From positions 62,001 through 126,000 of the forward strand of contig CANGJM010000008.1 in assembly GCA_947454525.1 (NCBI GenBank): DNA of 64,000 bases, given 5' to 3'. Position 1 is the stretch's first letter. The number at the start of each line of letters is the position of its first letter. The position numbers were made by a program, and so were the translations under genes. Below the pieces are notes generated by a model. That model made no database searches. It was not told the DNA's origin and was given only the letters and a program-made list of their open reading frames with translations. This DNA is from Flavobacteriales bacterium. GTDB taxonomy: Bacteria > Bacteroidota > Bacteroidia > Flavobacteriales_D > Crocinitomicaceae. Positions 18,257 through 27,100 of this stretch are shown in pieces.

Positions 18257-19381
18257 TTAACGGTTGAGCATCACTGGCATCACGAGCATTAAAATGTCTT
18301 CGTGTTCGTTTGATGGAATTGCAGGAGTTAAGATTCCAGCACGACTTGGCTCGCTCATTGATAATTTGATTTCATCTGAATCCAAATTATTCAACATCTC
18401 CATAAGGAAGCGCGAGTTGAATCCGATTTCTAAATCATCACCATCGTAGTTACAAGTTAGACGTTCGCTCGCTTCGTTTGCAAAGTCGATGTCTTCAGCA
18501 AACAAAGAAAGTTCAGAACCAGCTAACTTCAATTTAATTTGATGTGTTGTTTTATTGGAAAAAATCGACACACGTTTAATAGATGAAAGCAATTGAGAAC
18601 GATCAATTGTTAGAACATTTGGATTTTCTTTTGGAATCACTGCTTCGTAATTCGGGTATTTCCCATCGATTAAGCGACACACCAAGATGAGGTCGTTAAA
18701 CGTGAAAACAGCGTTGGATTCGTTATATTCTAATAAAACCGCTTCGTCACCACGAAGATTCGATTTTAACATGTTCAAAGGTTTCTTCGGTAGAATGAAA
18801 GCTGAACTTCCACTTGCTTCCGCGTCTGTTCTTCTGAAACGAACAAGTTTGTGTGCATCCGTTGCAACAAAAGTGATTTCGCTCGCAGAGAATTGACAGA
18901 AAACGCCGCTCATTACCGGACGAAGGTCATCGTTTCCAGAAGCAAACAAGGTTTTATTGATTGCACGAGAAAGGAGATCTCCAGACAATTTAATGGCACT
19001 TTTACCTGCTAATTCAGGAATTTTAGGGAATTCATCACCATTGAATCCAACCATTCTTGACTTACCGTTATCGTAAGCAATTTCAATTTGGTAATTGCTT
19101 GCATTGACTTTGAACGTACAAGGTTGATCTGGCAAACTTTTTAAGACATCCAACAACAATTTAGCAGGAATGGCAATTTTACCATCCTCCTCCGAATGAA
19201 CGTCCATTTTTGTCACCATGGTCGTCTCTAAATCTGAAGCAGATGCAGTGAGTTGTCCGTTGGTGATTTCAAAGAGAAAGTTATCTAAAATCGGCAAGGT
19301 ATTGCTTGTATTCAGTACACCTGAAATACTTTGTAGATGTTTTAAAAGACTTGTGCTAGAGGCAATGAAATTCATACTCAT
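18257..19381 (-). CDS. dnaN: DNA polymerase III beta sliding clamp
   Basis: A 374-residue clamp protein of normal length, with the three repeated clamp domains. N-terminal landmarks are LQSISGVLNTSNTLPILDNFLFE and LETTMVTKMDV; the C-terminus ends MLVMPVMLNR, the family's usual MPMR-like tail. It encircles DNA and tethers the replicative polymerase. It is not next to dnaA, which is common in Bacteroidota. Start is MSMNF at 19381; a second ATG two codons on is possible. A perfect -7 box lies 11 bases upstream. Confidence 0.97.
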   Translation of the reverse strand: MSMNFIASSTSLLKHLQSISGVLNTSNTLPILDNFLFEITNGQLTASASDLETTMVTKMDVHSEEDGKIAIPAKLLLDVLKSLPDQPCTFKVNASNYQIEIAYDNGKSRMVGFNGDEFPKIPELAGKSAIKLSGDLLSRAINKTLFASGNDDLRPVMSGVFCQFSASEITFVATDAHKLVRFRRTDAEASGSSAFILPKKPLNMLKSNLRGDEAVLLEYNESNAVFTFNDLILVCRLIDGKYPNYEAVIPKENPNVLTIDRSQLLSSIKRVSIFSNKTTHQIKLKLAGSELSLFAEDIDFANEASERLTCNYDGDDLEIGFNSRFLMEMLNNLDSDEIKLSMSEPSRAGILTPAIPSNEHEDILMLVMPVMLNR

Positions 19382-19392
19382 TAATTTAGATA

Positions 19393-19400
19393 CAAATTTA
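19393..19400 (-). promoter_or_regulatory. -7 promoter box for dnaN
   Basis: The minus strand reads TAAATTTG, a full TAnnTTTG match, with 11 bases to the dnaN ATG. A TTTG occurs 22 bases further upstream, slightly farther than the usual -33 spacing. Confidence 0.55.
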
Positions 19401-19457
19401 ATAAATCAATCGAGATGATAAACAAAGCACACCGTGAAAACGACTTCTTTCTTCGAT

Positions 19458-19976
19458 TTAACGTGATTTTGTTTCATTCCATTCCGAAACGAATGAATTT
19501 GGGTCGTCTGGAGTAAGTACAATGGCTCTTCCATTTGAACGTTCGATGACCACAAATTGATCGCGTCGAGTAGCATACCAAATCATGGTTCCATAACGAC
19601 TATTTCGAAATAAACCGAAGTATCCGAATAGTCCACCAACGCCAAAAACGCGGAGCGAATTTTTAAGTTCTTTTCGATCTACTATGGAAACATGGAGAAT
19701 ATCCGTTGTTGCATAGAGCTTGTTCTGAAATGGACGATAAATGACCAGTTGTCCGTCTTCAAGGGCATAGGCTTTTGGGCTAAAACCATAAGTAATGACG
19801 AGAATGAGGATTAGACCAAATGGAATAACATCTACTGGACTTGGATTTAAAAAATCTATAGATCCAGAGGTGTTCTTTGTGAAAGAAGGAATAAATACGG
19901 TAAAGAATAACAACAACGGAACAAGAATGGTCAGTGTCTTGGTCGTTCTATCCATGGAGGCTTTATACTGATTCAT
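19458..19976 (-). CDS. Bacterial PH-domain membrane protein
   Basis: A 172-residue protein with two N-terminal transmembrane helices (about 14-32 and 48-66) followed by a cytoplasmic domain of about 100 residues. That domain has ALEDGQLVIYRPF, GVGGLFGYFGLFRNSRYG, WYATRRDQFVVIE and a final helix FVSEWNE, the pattern of small bacterial PH-like domains (bPH type). Function is unknown. Its ATG overlaps the stop of the upstream gene by four bases (ATGA), implying coupled translation of the two. Confidence 0.7.
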   Translation of the reverse strand: MNQYKASMDRTTKTLTILVPLLLFFTVFIPSFTKNTSGSIDFLNPSPVDVIPFGLILILVITYGFSPKAYALEDGQLVIYRPFQNKLYATTDILHVSIVDRKELKNSLRVFGVGGLFGYFGLFRNSRYGTMIWYATRRDQFVVIERSNGRAIVLTPDDPNSFVSEWNETKSR

Positions 19977-20302
19977 CGCTCACTAAATTTATGACGTAAA
20001 TATACTTTTAATGCTTCTCTCATCAAAATTGCTTCGCTCAATTCTTGGTGAAAGGATGCTTTTCTTGAAAGGGAAATAAAAATTGATTCTGGAATGTCGA
20101 TGAGGTAAATTAATTGCTGAAGTTGGGTGTTGGAAACTTTGCGAATACATGATTCAATCGACGAAAGTAAATAATCTACATCATGCGAGTCTAGGGTCAG
20201 GCCACAACGCTGAAAATCCTTTGTCAATTGAGCCAGGGTATCCGTTCGAAAAGACTGATCAACGAGTGCTTGTTTCACTTGTTCTTGAAGTTCCTGTGCC
20301 AT
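19973..20302 (-). CDS. Hypothetical helical protein
   Basis: A 109-residue, cytoplasmic, almost entirely helical protein that I do not recognise. It has no membrane segment or signal. It starts with an amphipathic helix (MAQELQEQVKQALVDQ) and contains two cysteines (in QRCGL and ESCIRK). It is translationally coupled to the PH-domain membrane protein by a four-base overlap, so the two may form a complex. It is transcribed divergently from the sugar transferase gene. Confidence 0.6.
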   Translation of the reverse strand: MAQELQEQVKQALVDQSFRTDTLAQLTKDFQRCGLTLDSHDVDYLLSSIESCIRKVSNTQLQQLIYLIDIPESIFISLSRKASFHQELSEAILMREALKVYLRHKFSER

Positions 20303-20318
20303 GCTGAGGAAAAAAAAT

Positions 20319-20326
20319 TAGTTTTG
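20319..20326 (+). promoter_or_regulatory. -7 promoter box for the sugar transferase gene
   Basis: TAGTTTTG fully matches TAnnTTTG and lies 20 bases before the ATG at 20347. This position argues against the GTG at 20335 as the start, because that would leave almost no leader. Confidence 0.5.
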
Positions 20327-20346
20327 TACCAAATGTGAAGTTACGC

Positions 20347-20937
20347 ATGAAAAGAATATTTGACATCATTTTCGCTTTGTTTGTGTTAATTTGTTTTCTG
20401 CCTATTGGAATGATACTATCCTTGTGGATCGCAATTGAATCAACTGGAGGAATTTTCTTTGCGCAAAATCGAGTAGGTAAGAACGGCGTTTCTTTTCGAC
20501 TATTGAAATTTCGCAGTATGTATGTCAATGCGGAATCTCAAGGGAGAATCACCGTTGGATCACGTGATGCACGCATAACCAAAGCAGGTTACTATTTACG
20601 CAAGTACAAATTGGACGAGTTTCCACAATTTATCAATGTGCTGAAAGGTGACATGAGCATCGTTGGACCACGTCCAGAGGTTCAGGAATACGTCGATTTA
20701 TACACGGAGTCCCAACGAAAAATCCTTCAAGTAAAACCAGGAATTACTGATTTGGCTTCCTTGGCATATTTTCACGAGAATGAACTCTTGGCAAAATCAG
20801 ACAATCCGCAGCAAACATACATTCAGGAGGTGATGCCGGAAAAGATTCGGTTAAATGAAAAATATTTAGCCAATCCATCGCTGGGTCAGGACCTTGTCAT
20901 TATCTGTAAAACATTTGCAAAAATCTTTCGTGCTTAA
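20347..20937 (+). CDS. Undecaprenyl-phosphate sugar transferase (bacterial sugar transferase family)
   Basis: A 196-residue initiating glycosyl-phosphate transferase of the short, single-membrane-helix type. It has an N-terminal hydrophobic helix ([19 protein letters not shown]), the conserved [19 protein letters not shown] segment, and a catalytic core with [27 protein letters not shown]. It transfers a sugar-1-phosphate to the lipid carrier, starting an O-antigen, capsule or glycoprotein glycan. No other polysaccharide genes adjoin it, so it acts with genes elsewhere. ATG 20347 is preferred over the in-frame GTG at 20335. Confidence 0.92.
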   Translation: [196 protein letters not shown]

Positions 20938-20957
20938 TTTCACGAGAAAATCTTCGC

Positions 20958-20965
20958 TACATTTG
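20958..20965 (+). promoter_or_regulatory. -7 promoter box of the arsenic operon
   Basis: TACATTTG fully matches TAnnTTTG, 41 bases before arsR. Its last bases overlap the left arm of the operator-like inverted repeat that begins at 20963, so a bound repressor would cover the promoter. Confidence 0.6.
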
Positions 20966-21000
20966 TTATAATATCGTAATATTGCAATATAACAATATTG
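20963..21000. promoter_or_regulatory. Candidate ArsR operator: nested inverted repeats
   Basis: Outer arms TTGTTATA (20963-20970) and TATAACAA (20988-20995) are exact reverse complements around a 17-base spacer. Inside lies the perfect 12-base palindrome ATATTGCAATAT (20979-20990), and CAATAT (20985-20990) pairs with ATATTG (20995-21000). ArsR proteins bind AT-rich dyads overlapping their own promoters; assignment to this ArsR is inferred from position. Confidence 0.7.
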
Positions 21001-21006
21001 TAAGCG

Positions 21007-21330
21007 ATGGGAACGACGAAAAGCGAAGGTTTTAGTGAAGAAGTGAACGAATTAGCCTCACTATTTAAGGCGATGGGACATCCTGCACGGATTGCCATTA
21101 TTCAATTTTTGCGCACGCAGGAAAAATGCATTTGCACGGATTTAGTAAATGAACTTCCACTCGCACAGCCGACCATTTCGCAACATTTAAAGGAATTGAA
21201 AAACGCTGGAATTATCCAAGGAAGTGTTTCAGGCACGAGTATTTGTTATTGCTTGAATCTGGAGAAAATCAGTGCGCTAGATGCCTTTTTAGCGTCCCTA
21301 AAATACGATCAGAATCCAACATGTTGTTAA
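21007..21330 (+). CDS. arsR: ArsR-family arsenite-responsive repressor
   Basis: A 107-residue winged-helix repressor. It has LFKAMGHPARIAIIQFL, the metal-sensing motif KCICTDLV (two cysteines in CxC spacing, equivalent to ELCVCDL of classic ArsR), and the recognition helix QPTISQHLKELKNAGII. The C-terminus ends PTCC, adding a possible third thiolate ligand. It heads an operon with DUF6428, arsC-like and acr3 genes spaced by 2-12 bases, and releases DNA when As(III) binds. The AT-rich dyads just upstream are the likely operator. Confidence 0.93.
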   Translation: MGTTKSEGFSEEVNELASLFKAMGHPARIAIIQFLRTQEKCICTDLVNELPLAQPTISQHLKELKNAGIIQGSVSGTSICYCLNLEKISALDAFLASLKYDQNPTCC

Positions 21331-21342
21331 AAAAACGAAGCA

Positions 21343-21816
21343 ATGAAATTAAGTGAATTTAAAGCAAACTTGACAGGAATGACGACGGTGTCGTTTCAAT
21401 TGCCTAATGGATCAACCGTTCCGGCACATTACCACATCACGGAAGTTGGACACGTTCAAAAACGATTTATCGATTGCGGTGGAACCACGCGTTTAGAAGA
21501 CCGCATTTGTTTTCAGTTATGGGAAGCCGAAGACGTTGACCATCGTCTTCAGGCAGAGAAATTGATGAAAATCATTGAATTGTCCGAGCGAACCTTGAAC
21601 TTGCCAGATGAGGAGATTGAAGTTGAATATCAAGGTTCGACCATTGGTAAATACCAACTGGCGTGGAATGGTACTTCTTTCGAATTGCTTTCAACTACTA
21701 CCGCTTGTTTGGCAGAAGATAAATGTGGTATTCCACCTTCAAAACAGAAGATTAGTTTGGTAGAATTGACTCCATCGACAAAATCTACTTGTACACCGGG
21801 AGGAGGTTGTTGTTAA
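21343..21816 (+). CDS. DUF6428 family protein in the arsenic operon
   Basis: A 157-residue cytoplasmic protein of the DUF6428 family, found mostly in Bacteroidota next to arsR and arsenate reductase genes. The N-terminal part (LSEFKANLTGMTTVSFQLPN, HYHITEVGHV) resembles a small mixed alpha/beta fold with conserved histidines. The tail is cysteine-rich: TACLAEDKCGIPP and finally CTPGGGCC. Thiol-rich ends suggest binding or handing over of As(III), but no activity is established. It lies 12 bases after arsR and 9 before the reductase gene. Confidence 0.8.
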   Translation: MKLSEFKANLTGMTTVSFQLPNGSTVPAHYHITEVGHVQKRFIDCGGTTRLEDRICFQLWEAEDVDHRLQAEKLMKIIELSERTLNLPDEEIEVEYQGSTIGKYQLAWNGTSFELLSTTTACLAEDKCGIPPSKQKISLVELTPSTKSTCTPGGGCC

Positions 21817-21825
21817 ATCAAGCTT

Positions 21826-22440
21826 ATGAATACAAAGTTGACTCAATTTTCAGAAGAAATCATCCTTCAATTTGATCAGATTCCGGCGGATCGAAAATTA
21901 GTGCTTGATCGGTTAACTACCTATATACATGGAAATCAAAACTCAGGTAAGGAATCTTTATTGATGTTCATCTGTACCCACAATTCGAGAAGAAGTCATT
22001 TCGGACAGATACTTTGCGCGTTGGCCGCTGACTTTTATCAGGTAACAGGTATTCAAACATTTTCCGCGGGCACGGAAGTAACCGCATTTCATCCGAATGC
22101 GATTGCAGCACTTCGTTCCATAGGGATGGAGGTTCAGACAATGGACACAACTTCAAATCCACATTATATTGTTTCATGGAGTTCCACTGATTCGTTGCAT
22201 GCGTATTCTAAACTTATCGACGACGAAGGGAATCCCAAAGAACATTTCGCGGCAATCATGACGTGCACGCATGCAGAGCAAAATTGTCCATTTGTTGTTG
22301 GAGCAGATTTCCGAATCGGACTTTCTTACGATGATCCAAAAGCATTTGACGGTACAGCGAAAGAATCGGAAATGTACTTGGCCCGTATTCATCAAATAGC
22401 CAGAGAAATCTTTTATGTTTTTTCACATTTAACCTATTAA
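21826..22440 (+). CDS. Arsenate reductase-like low-molecular-weight phosphatase (thioredoxin type)
   Basis: A 204-residue protein with the LMW-phosphatase P-loop CTHNSRRS (C50, R56; CX5RS), as in thioredoxin-coupled ArsC. The redox pair matches C82/C89 of staphylococcal ArsC: C147 and C154 in MTCTHAEQNCPF. The general-acid loop is SYDDPKAFDG. The second P-loop cysteine of classic ArsC (CTGNSCRS) is replaced by arginine. A ~40-residue helical N-terminal extension precedes the core. It should reduce As(V) to As(III) for export by the Acr3 encoded two bases downstream. Confidence 0.87.
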   Translation: MNTKLTQFSEEIILQFDQIPADRKLVLDRLTTYIHGNQNSGKESLLMFICTHNSRRSHFGQILCALAADFYQVTGIQTFSAGTEVTAFHPNAIAALRSIGMEVQTMDTTSNPHYIVSWSSTDSLHAYSKLIDDEGNPKEHFAAIMTCTHAEQNCPFVVGADFRIGLSYDDPKAFDGTAKESEMYLARIHQIAREIFYVFSHLTY

Positions 22441-22442
22441 TT

Positions 22443-23498
22443 ATGTCGACCCAATCGCATGTAAAACAACTTTCATTTTTAGATCGCTACCTCACTTTGT
22501 GGATTTTTCTTGCCATGCTCGTTGGGATTTTGATCGGAAACATTGTTCCAAATATGGATCAAAAATTGGATGCACTTTCTTGTGGAACAACGAATATTCC
22601 ACTAGCAATCGGACTCATCTTGATGATGTATCCACCTTTAACCAAGGTCCAGTTTTCTAAAATACCAACTATCCTTTCCAAACCAAAGTTATTGTTGGTT
22701 TCCTTTTTCATTACGTGGATTGTTGGTCCATTCTTGATGTTTTTGTTGTCCGTTTTATTCCTCAAAGCATATCCGGAATACATGACTGGATTAATTGTGA
22801 TTGGACTTGCACCATGTATCGCAATGGTTATTGTTTGGAACGAATTGGCGGATGGAAACCGAGAACTTGTCGCAGGATTGGTTGGAATCAATAGCTTGTT
22901 ACAAGTATTTTTCTTTTCATCCTATGCGTATTTCTATTTGGAAATCGTTTTGCCGTACTTCGGAGTCAAAGGTCTGCATTTAAACATATCCATGCTCGAA
23001 ATTGCCCAAACAGTTGGTGTTTATTTGGGGATTCCCTTTGTCCTTGCGGTTCTCAGTAGATCATTACTTATCAAACAAAAAGGGGAGGAGTGGTTTACGA
23101 AACGCTTTATCCCTTTCGTATCCCCAATTACCTTAATTTCCTTGTTGTTCACCATCATTGTGATGTTTAGTTTAAAGGGAAAAATGATGTTGTCCATTCC
23201 TATGGATGTTTTGACGATTGCCATTCCACTTGTCATTTACTTCGCTGTAATGTTTGTCCTTATGTTTTTGACCGCGCGATGGATGGGAGCTAATTACGCG
23301 GATACGGCAGCACTGTCATTTACGGCCTCTGGCAATAATTTCGAATTGGCCATTGCCGTTTCTATTGGCGTGTTTGGACTTCATTCCGGAGAAGCATTTG
23401 CGGGAGTTGTTGGACCACTTGTCGAAGTGCCAGCTTTGATTCTTTTAGTAAAATTAGCTCAGTTTTGGCGCAAGAAGTGGTTTACAAACCCTTCGTAA
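22443..23498 (+). CDS. acr3: Acr3-family arsenite efflux permease
   Basis: A 351-residue inner-membrane protein with about ten transmembrane helices, of the usual length for Acr3. It has ALSCGTTNIPLAIGLILMM after helix 1, the essential cysteine C125 in GLAPCIAMVIVWNELADG, and the conserved C-terminal glutamate in GVVGPLVEVPALI. It expels arsenite using the proton motive force. It starts two bases after the arsenate reductase stop, so the operon ends with the exporter. Its last 17 bases overlap the convergent pseudouridine synthase gene. Confidence 0.95.
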   Translation: MSTQSHVKQLSFLDRYLTLWIFLAMLVGILIGNIVPNMDQKLDALSCGTTNIPLAIGLILMMYPPLTKVQFSKIPTILSKPKLLLVSFFITWIVGPFLMFLLSVLFLKAYPEYMTGLIVIGLAPCIAMVIVWNELADGNRELVAGLVGINSLLQVFFFSSYAYFYLEIVLPYFGVKGLHLNISMLEIAQTVGVYLGIPFVLAVLSRSLLIKQKGEEWFTKRFIPFVSPITLISLLFTIIVMFSLKGKMMLSIPMDVLTIAIPLVIYFAVMFVLMFLTARWMGANYADTAALSFTASGNNFELAIAVSIGVFGLHSGEAFAGVVGPLVEVPALILLVKLAQFWRKKWFTNPS

Positions 23499-24165
23499 TT
23501 TCTTGCCAAAGTCGGTCCGATGGAACCGGCGCAACGACAGAAACTTCCTCCTTGGAAGTTGGATGAGTGAATTTCAAGTAACGCGCATGCAAACAGATAG
23601 ATCCGTCAGGATTGGAACGTTTCGCTCCATATTTTACATCACCTTTGATGATGCATCCAATAGAACTTAACTGAACACGAATTTGATGATGGCGTCCTGT
23701 TTCCAAAGTGATTTCCAATAAATGGTAACGATCACCTGAAGCTAATTTACGGTAGGATAGAATCGCTTCCTTAGAACCGGAAACACTTGGGTTCACTGGG
23801 TAACTTTTATTTTGAGCTTCGTTCTTCTTTAAATGATGAACCAGGCGTCCACTTGGTTTTTCCGGTGCCGTTTCAACAATCGCCCAATAGATTTTATTGG
23901 TTTCTTTGTCGCGAAATTGCGCATTCAATCGTTCTAGGGCTTTGCTTGTTCGAGCGAAAACCAACGCGCCACTAGTAGGACGATCTAAGCGATGTACAAC
24001 ACCACAAAAAACGTTTCCAGGTTTTTGGTATTTTTCTTTTAAATACGCTTTGATTTCATCGGGCATTGTTTGATCACCCGTCTTATCCCCTTGAACGATT
24101 TCGGATGCCATTTTATTGATGACAATCACATGATTATCCTCATGAAGTATGCGTTCTGAAATCAT
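23482..24165 (-). CDS. RluA-family RNA pseudouridine synthase
   Basis: A 227-residue pseudouridine synthase with the family motif HRLDRPTSG, catalytic aspartate D61, followed by KIYWAIVE and ETGRHHQIRVQL. No S4 RNA-binding domain is present; the protein is the short, single-domain form. Substrate (rRNA or tRNA site) cannot be told. Its ATG overlaps the stop of the CcsBA gene by four bases, so the two are translationally coupled although functionally unrelated. Confidence 0.92.
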   Translation of the reverse strand: MISERILHEDNHVIVINKMASEIVQGDKTGDQTMPDEIKAYLKEKYQKPGNVFCGVVHRLDRPTSGALVFARTSKALERLNAQFRDKETNKIYWAIVETAPEKPSGRLVHHLKKNEAQNKSYPVNPSVSGSKEAILSYRKLASGDRYHLLEITLETGRHHQIRVQLSSIGCIIKGDVKYGAKRSNPDGSICLHARYLKFTHPTSKEEVSVVAPVPSDRLWQEITKGL

Positions 24166-27100
24166 TCGGATAAAAGATCTTTTTTAGACTTTCGTTCTAA
24201 TGATTTGTTTCGGAAAGAAGCAAATGCCGTGAATCCAACGAAGAATAAAATAGTCAAACTCAACCAAGTTGGAAACTTACCAAGTCCGTCGCCATTCGCG
24301 TAAGAATGCAGTCCGACCAACATGAAGTTAACGCCGAAGAAGGTAAATAAGATGGCTGAATATCCCCAGAAGGACATGACATTAAATAAGAATTTCCCGT
24401 TTAATTTCGGAATGAAACGCAAGTGAAGGATGACAGCGTAAACAAGCACAGAAACAAGTGCCCACGTTTCTTTGGGATCCCAGCCCCAATAACGTCCCCA
24501 AGACTCATTCGCCCAAATTCCACCAAGAAATGTCCCGATGGTCAACATGAAGAGACCGATGGTCATGGTCATTTCAGAAACGTATGTTAATTCATTGATG
24601 TTAATGGTAACGATCTCTTTGTTTTTCTCGTTACGCACGGTGTAAAGAATCAAGTTCAACAATCCTAATATCGCGGCTAATCCGAGGAAACCATAGCTTC
24701 CTGTAATGATGGCTACGTGTATTTTTAACCAATACGATTTCAATACAGGTACGAGTGGCGTGATTTCAGGATCGAAAAGACTTAATTCCGTCACGAAGAT
24801 CATCAAGGAAGCAAGGATGGCTGTTCCAGCGAGGATGACAATGTTTTTACGTGTGAAGCTAAATCCAGCAATCATGGTTACCCAAGCGATAAATACCACT
24901 GCTTCGTAACCGTTACTCCAAGGTGCGTGGCCAGAAATCACCCAACGCATTCCGAGTCCTGCAGCAAGGTAGAGGAAGGTTACAACCATGAATCCAATGA
25001 TGATGCGATTCATCCATTTTTGAACTTTCGAAAAACGCGATGCAGCTGATTTAAAAATTCCAATAAACGAAACAATCAAGAGCAAGAATCCAAGGGATAA
25101 TAACAGTTGGTACGAGTGTTTGAAGATCTCCATTTTGTTGTAAGAGATTTCCATGCTCACTGCAGATTCGGTTGGAACGACATCCGAACTTACTTTTCGT
25201 TGGTGTGCTTTTACTTTTTTGAGGACACTTTCCGCCTTGCTAAAATTGTTTTTTTTCGCCCCTTCATCCAAAAGAGAAATGTAGCTTAAAACCTGTAAAG
25301 ATGCCGTTGTATCGACTTGAAAAGGAATGTACCACGTGTGATTCACATCGCCTTTTTTAGGGACAACACGTAAGTATTTCCACATGATGACACCTTGAAT
25401 CACTTCGAATTTCTCATTTAATTTAATGAGTTTTTTGTCGAATTCATTGCGTTGCGATTCCAAGCGTTGATGTGCAATTTTATATTCCTTTAACCATTTG
25501 AATTCTTGCGTTTTTTGATCCACAAGTTCCATAACACTTGCGTATTCACCTAACTTCAATGGAGCACGTAAATTACTAGGAACCTGTACGATTTTTTGAT
25601 TGATCCAGTATTGAGGATACATTTGAATACTCATGATGGTTTGAACCGCATTGTATTCTTTGTAGTGGTTGGAACGATTGATTTTACGAAGTAACTGATC
25701 ACACAAGGTATGCATTGGTGAGATGCGTCCTTCGTAGTCTTGAACCAAAAGCGAAGCAAGTTTTTCCGAATGTTCTTCGGACATGACTCTGAATATTTTC
25801 GCCGCTGGATTTGCTCCATGCGCATGATCTTGTGCGTATGAAACCGTTTGAAATAAAAGAAGTCCAATCATTAAACTTAATGCGTTTAAGCTTGCGCGTT
25901 TTGCTTTCAACTTCTTCATTTTATCATTTAATTCTCGGAATCGTCCAACGGGTGCAAACAAGGACATCAACATTCCGATACTCATCAGGAGGTATCCTAC
26001 ATACGTAATGTTTGTTCCCCACCAATCGTGGTTCACACTTAATACTGTTCCTTCTTCGTTCTGTGCAGTAGATGGATCGTCAAGGTCATATCCGGATTGG
26101 AAAAAACGATAACCATCATAATCCATGACATTATTCATGAAAACGTGTCGATCCATTTTAACCTTTCTTTTCGCATCGATGAGGGTTAAATCACTTGAGA
26201 AGGATGAAGGCGACTCGGATCCTGGATACTTGTCCAATTTAAAATCTTTACAGAATACTTGAAAGTTAATTGGTTTTCGAATGGAACCGTATTCAAGTTG
26301 ATACATAATGTTGTTCATGGCGAAACGTACCGGTGTAGGAATAGCACCTATTCCACCTTCAATTTGAATGACTTTACTTGCTTTTCCATCGCTCACACGA
26401 ACAGTTAAATAGTCGGATCCCACATTTTTTTTACCAGATGGCATCAAGACTTTTTTCGCATGATTCAATGCGCGTTTGAAAACAAATTGCTTGTCCCCAC
26501 AATGATATAATGTCGTTGTTTTGAATTCAACCCATTGATTTAACGGAACGTTCGTAAACATCGAGTCCGGAACATTTGCCCCACTTTGACGCGCTTTTCT
26601 CATTTCTGACATGGGTAAATATGTCAATGGAACGGCCGTTTTGATTTGTAAACTATCTCCTTTTTTGCGGACCTGCATTCCTGGAGTTTTAGGTTCTGGT
26701 CCAAAAGAAAGTGGAACCATTCCGACCATGAAAAAGTCATTTTCAGTCAAGAAATTTGACTTCATTCCATCGGTGATTAACTCCAAGGACGTTTCTTTAA
26801 ACGATTGACGAACGACTAAAGAATCTATCATTTTCGATTGAAAATTCACATAGCTAACATCAATGGTTTTCTTTTGAAATTCTGTAGAATAGGTGAAATC
26901 ATTATCAGTAACTTCTGATAAATAACATGTGTGCGCCTCTGTTTTTGTTTTGCCAGTTGCCAAATCTTGCATGTGCACAAGTACATGAGGAACAGCTGTG
27001 TAGATGAAATCAGAGGATGTCCCCTCTTTGATAACCATTTGTCCTTCGAAACTCACGTAGCGGGTGATGGCCGCACCAAAAATGATCACTAAAAAAGACA

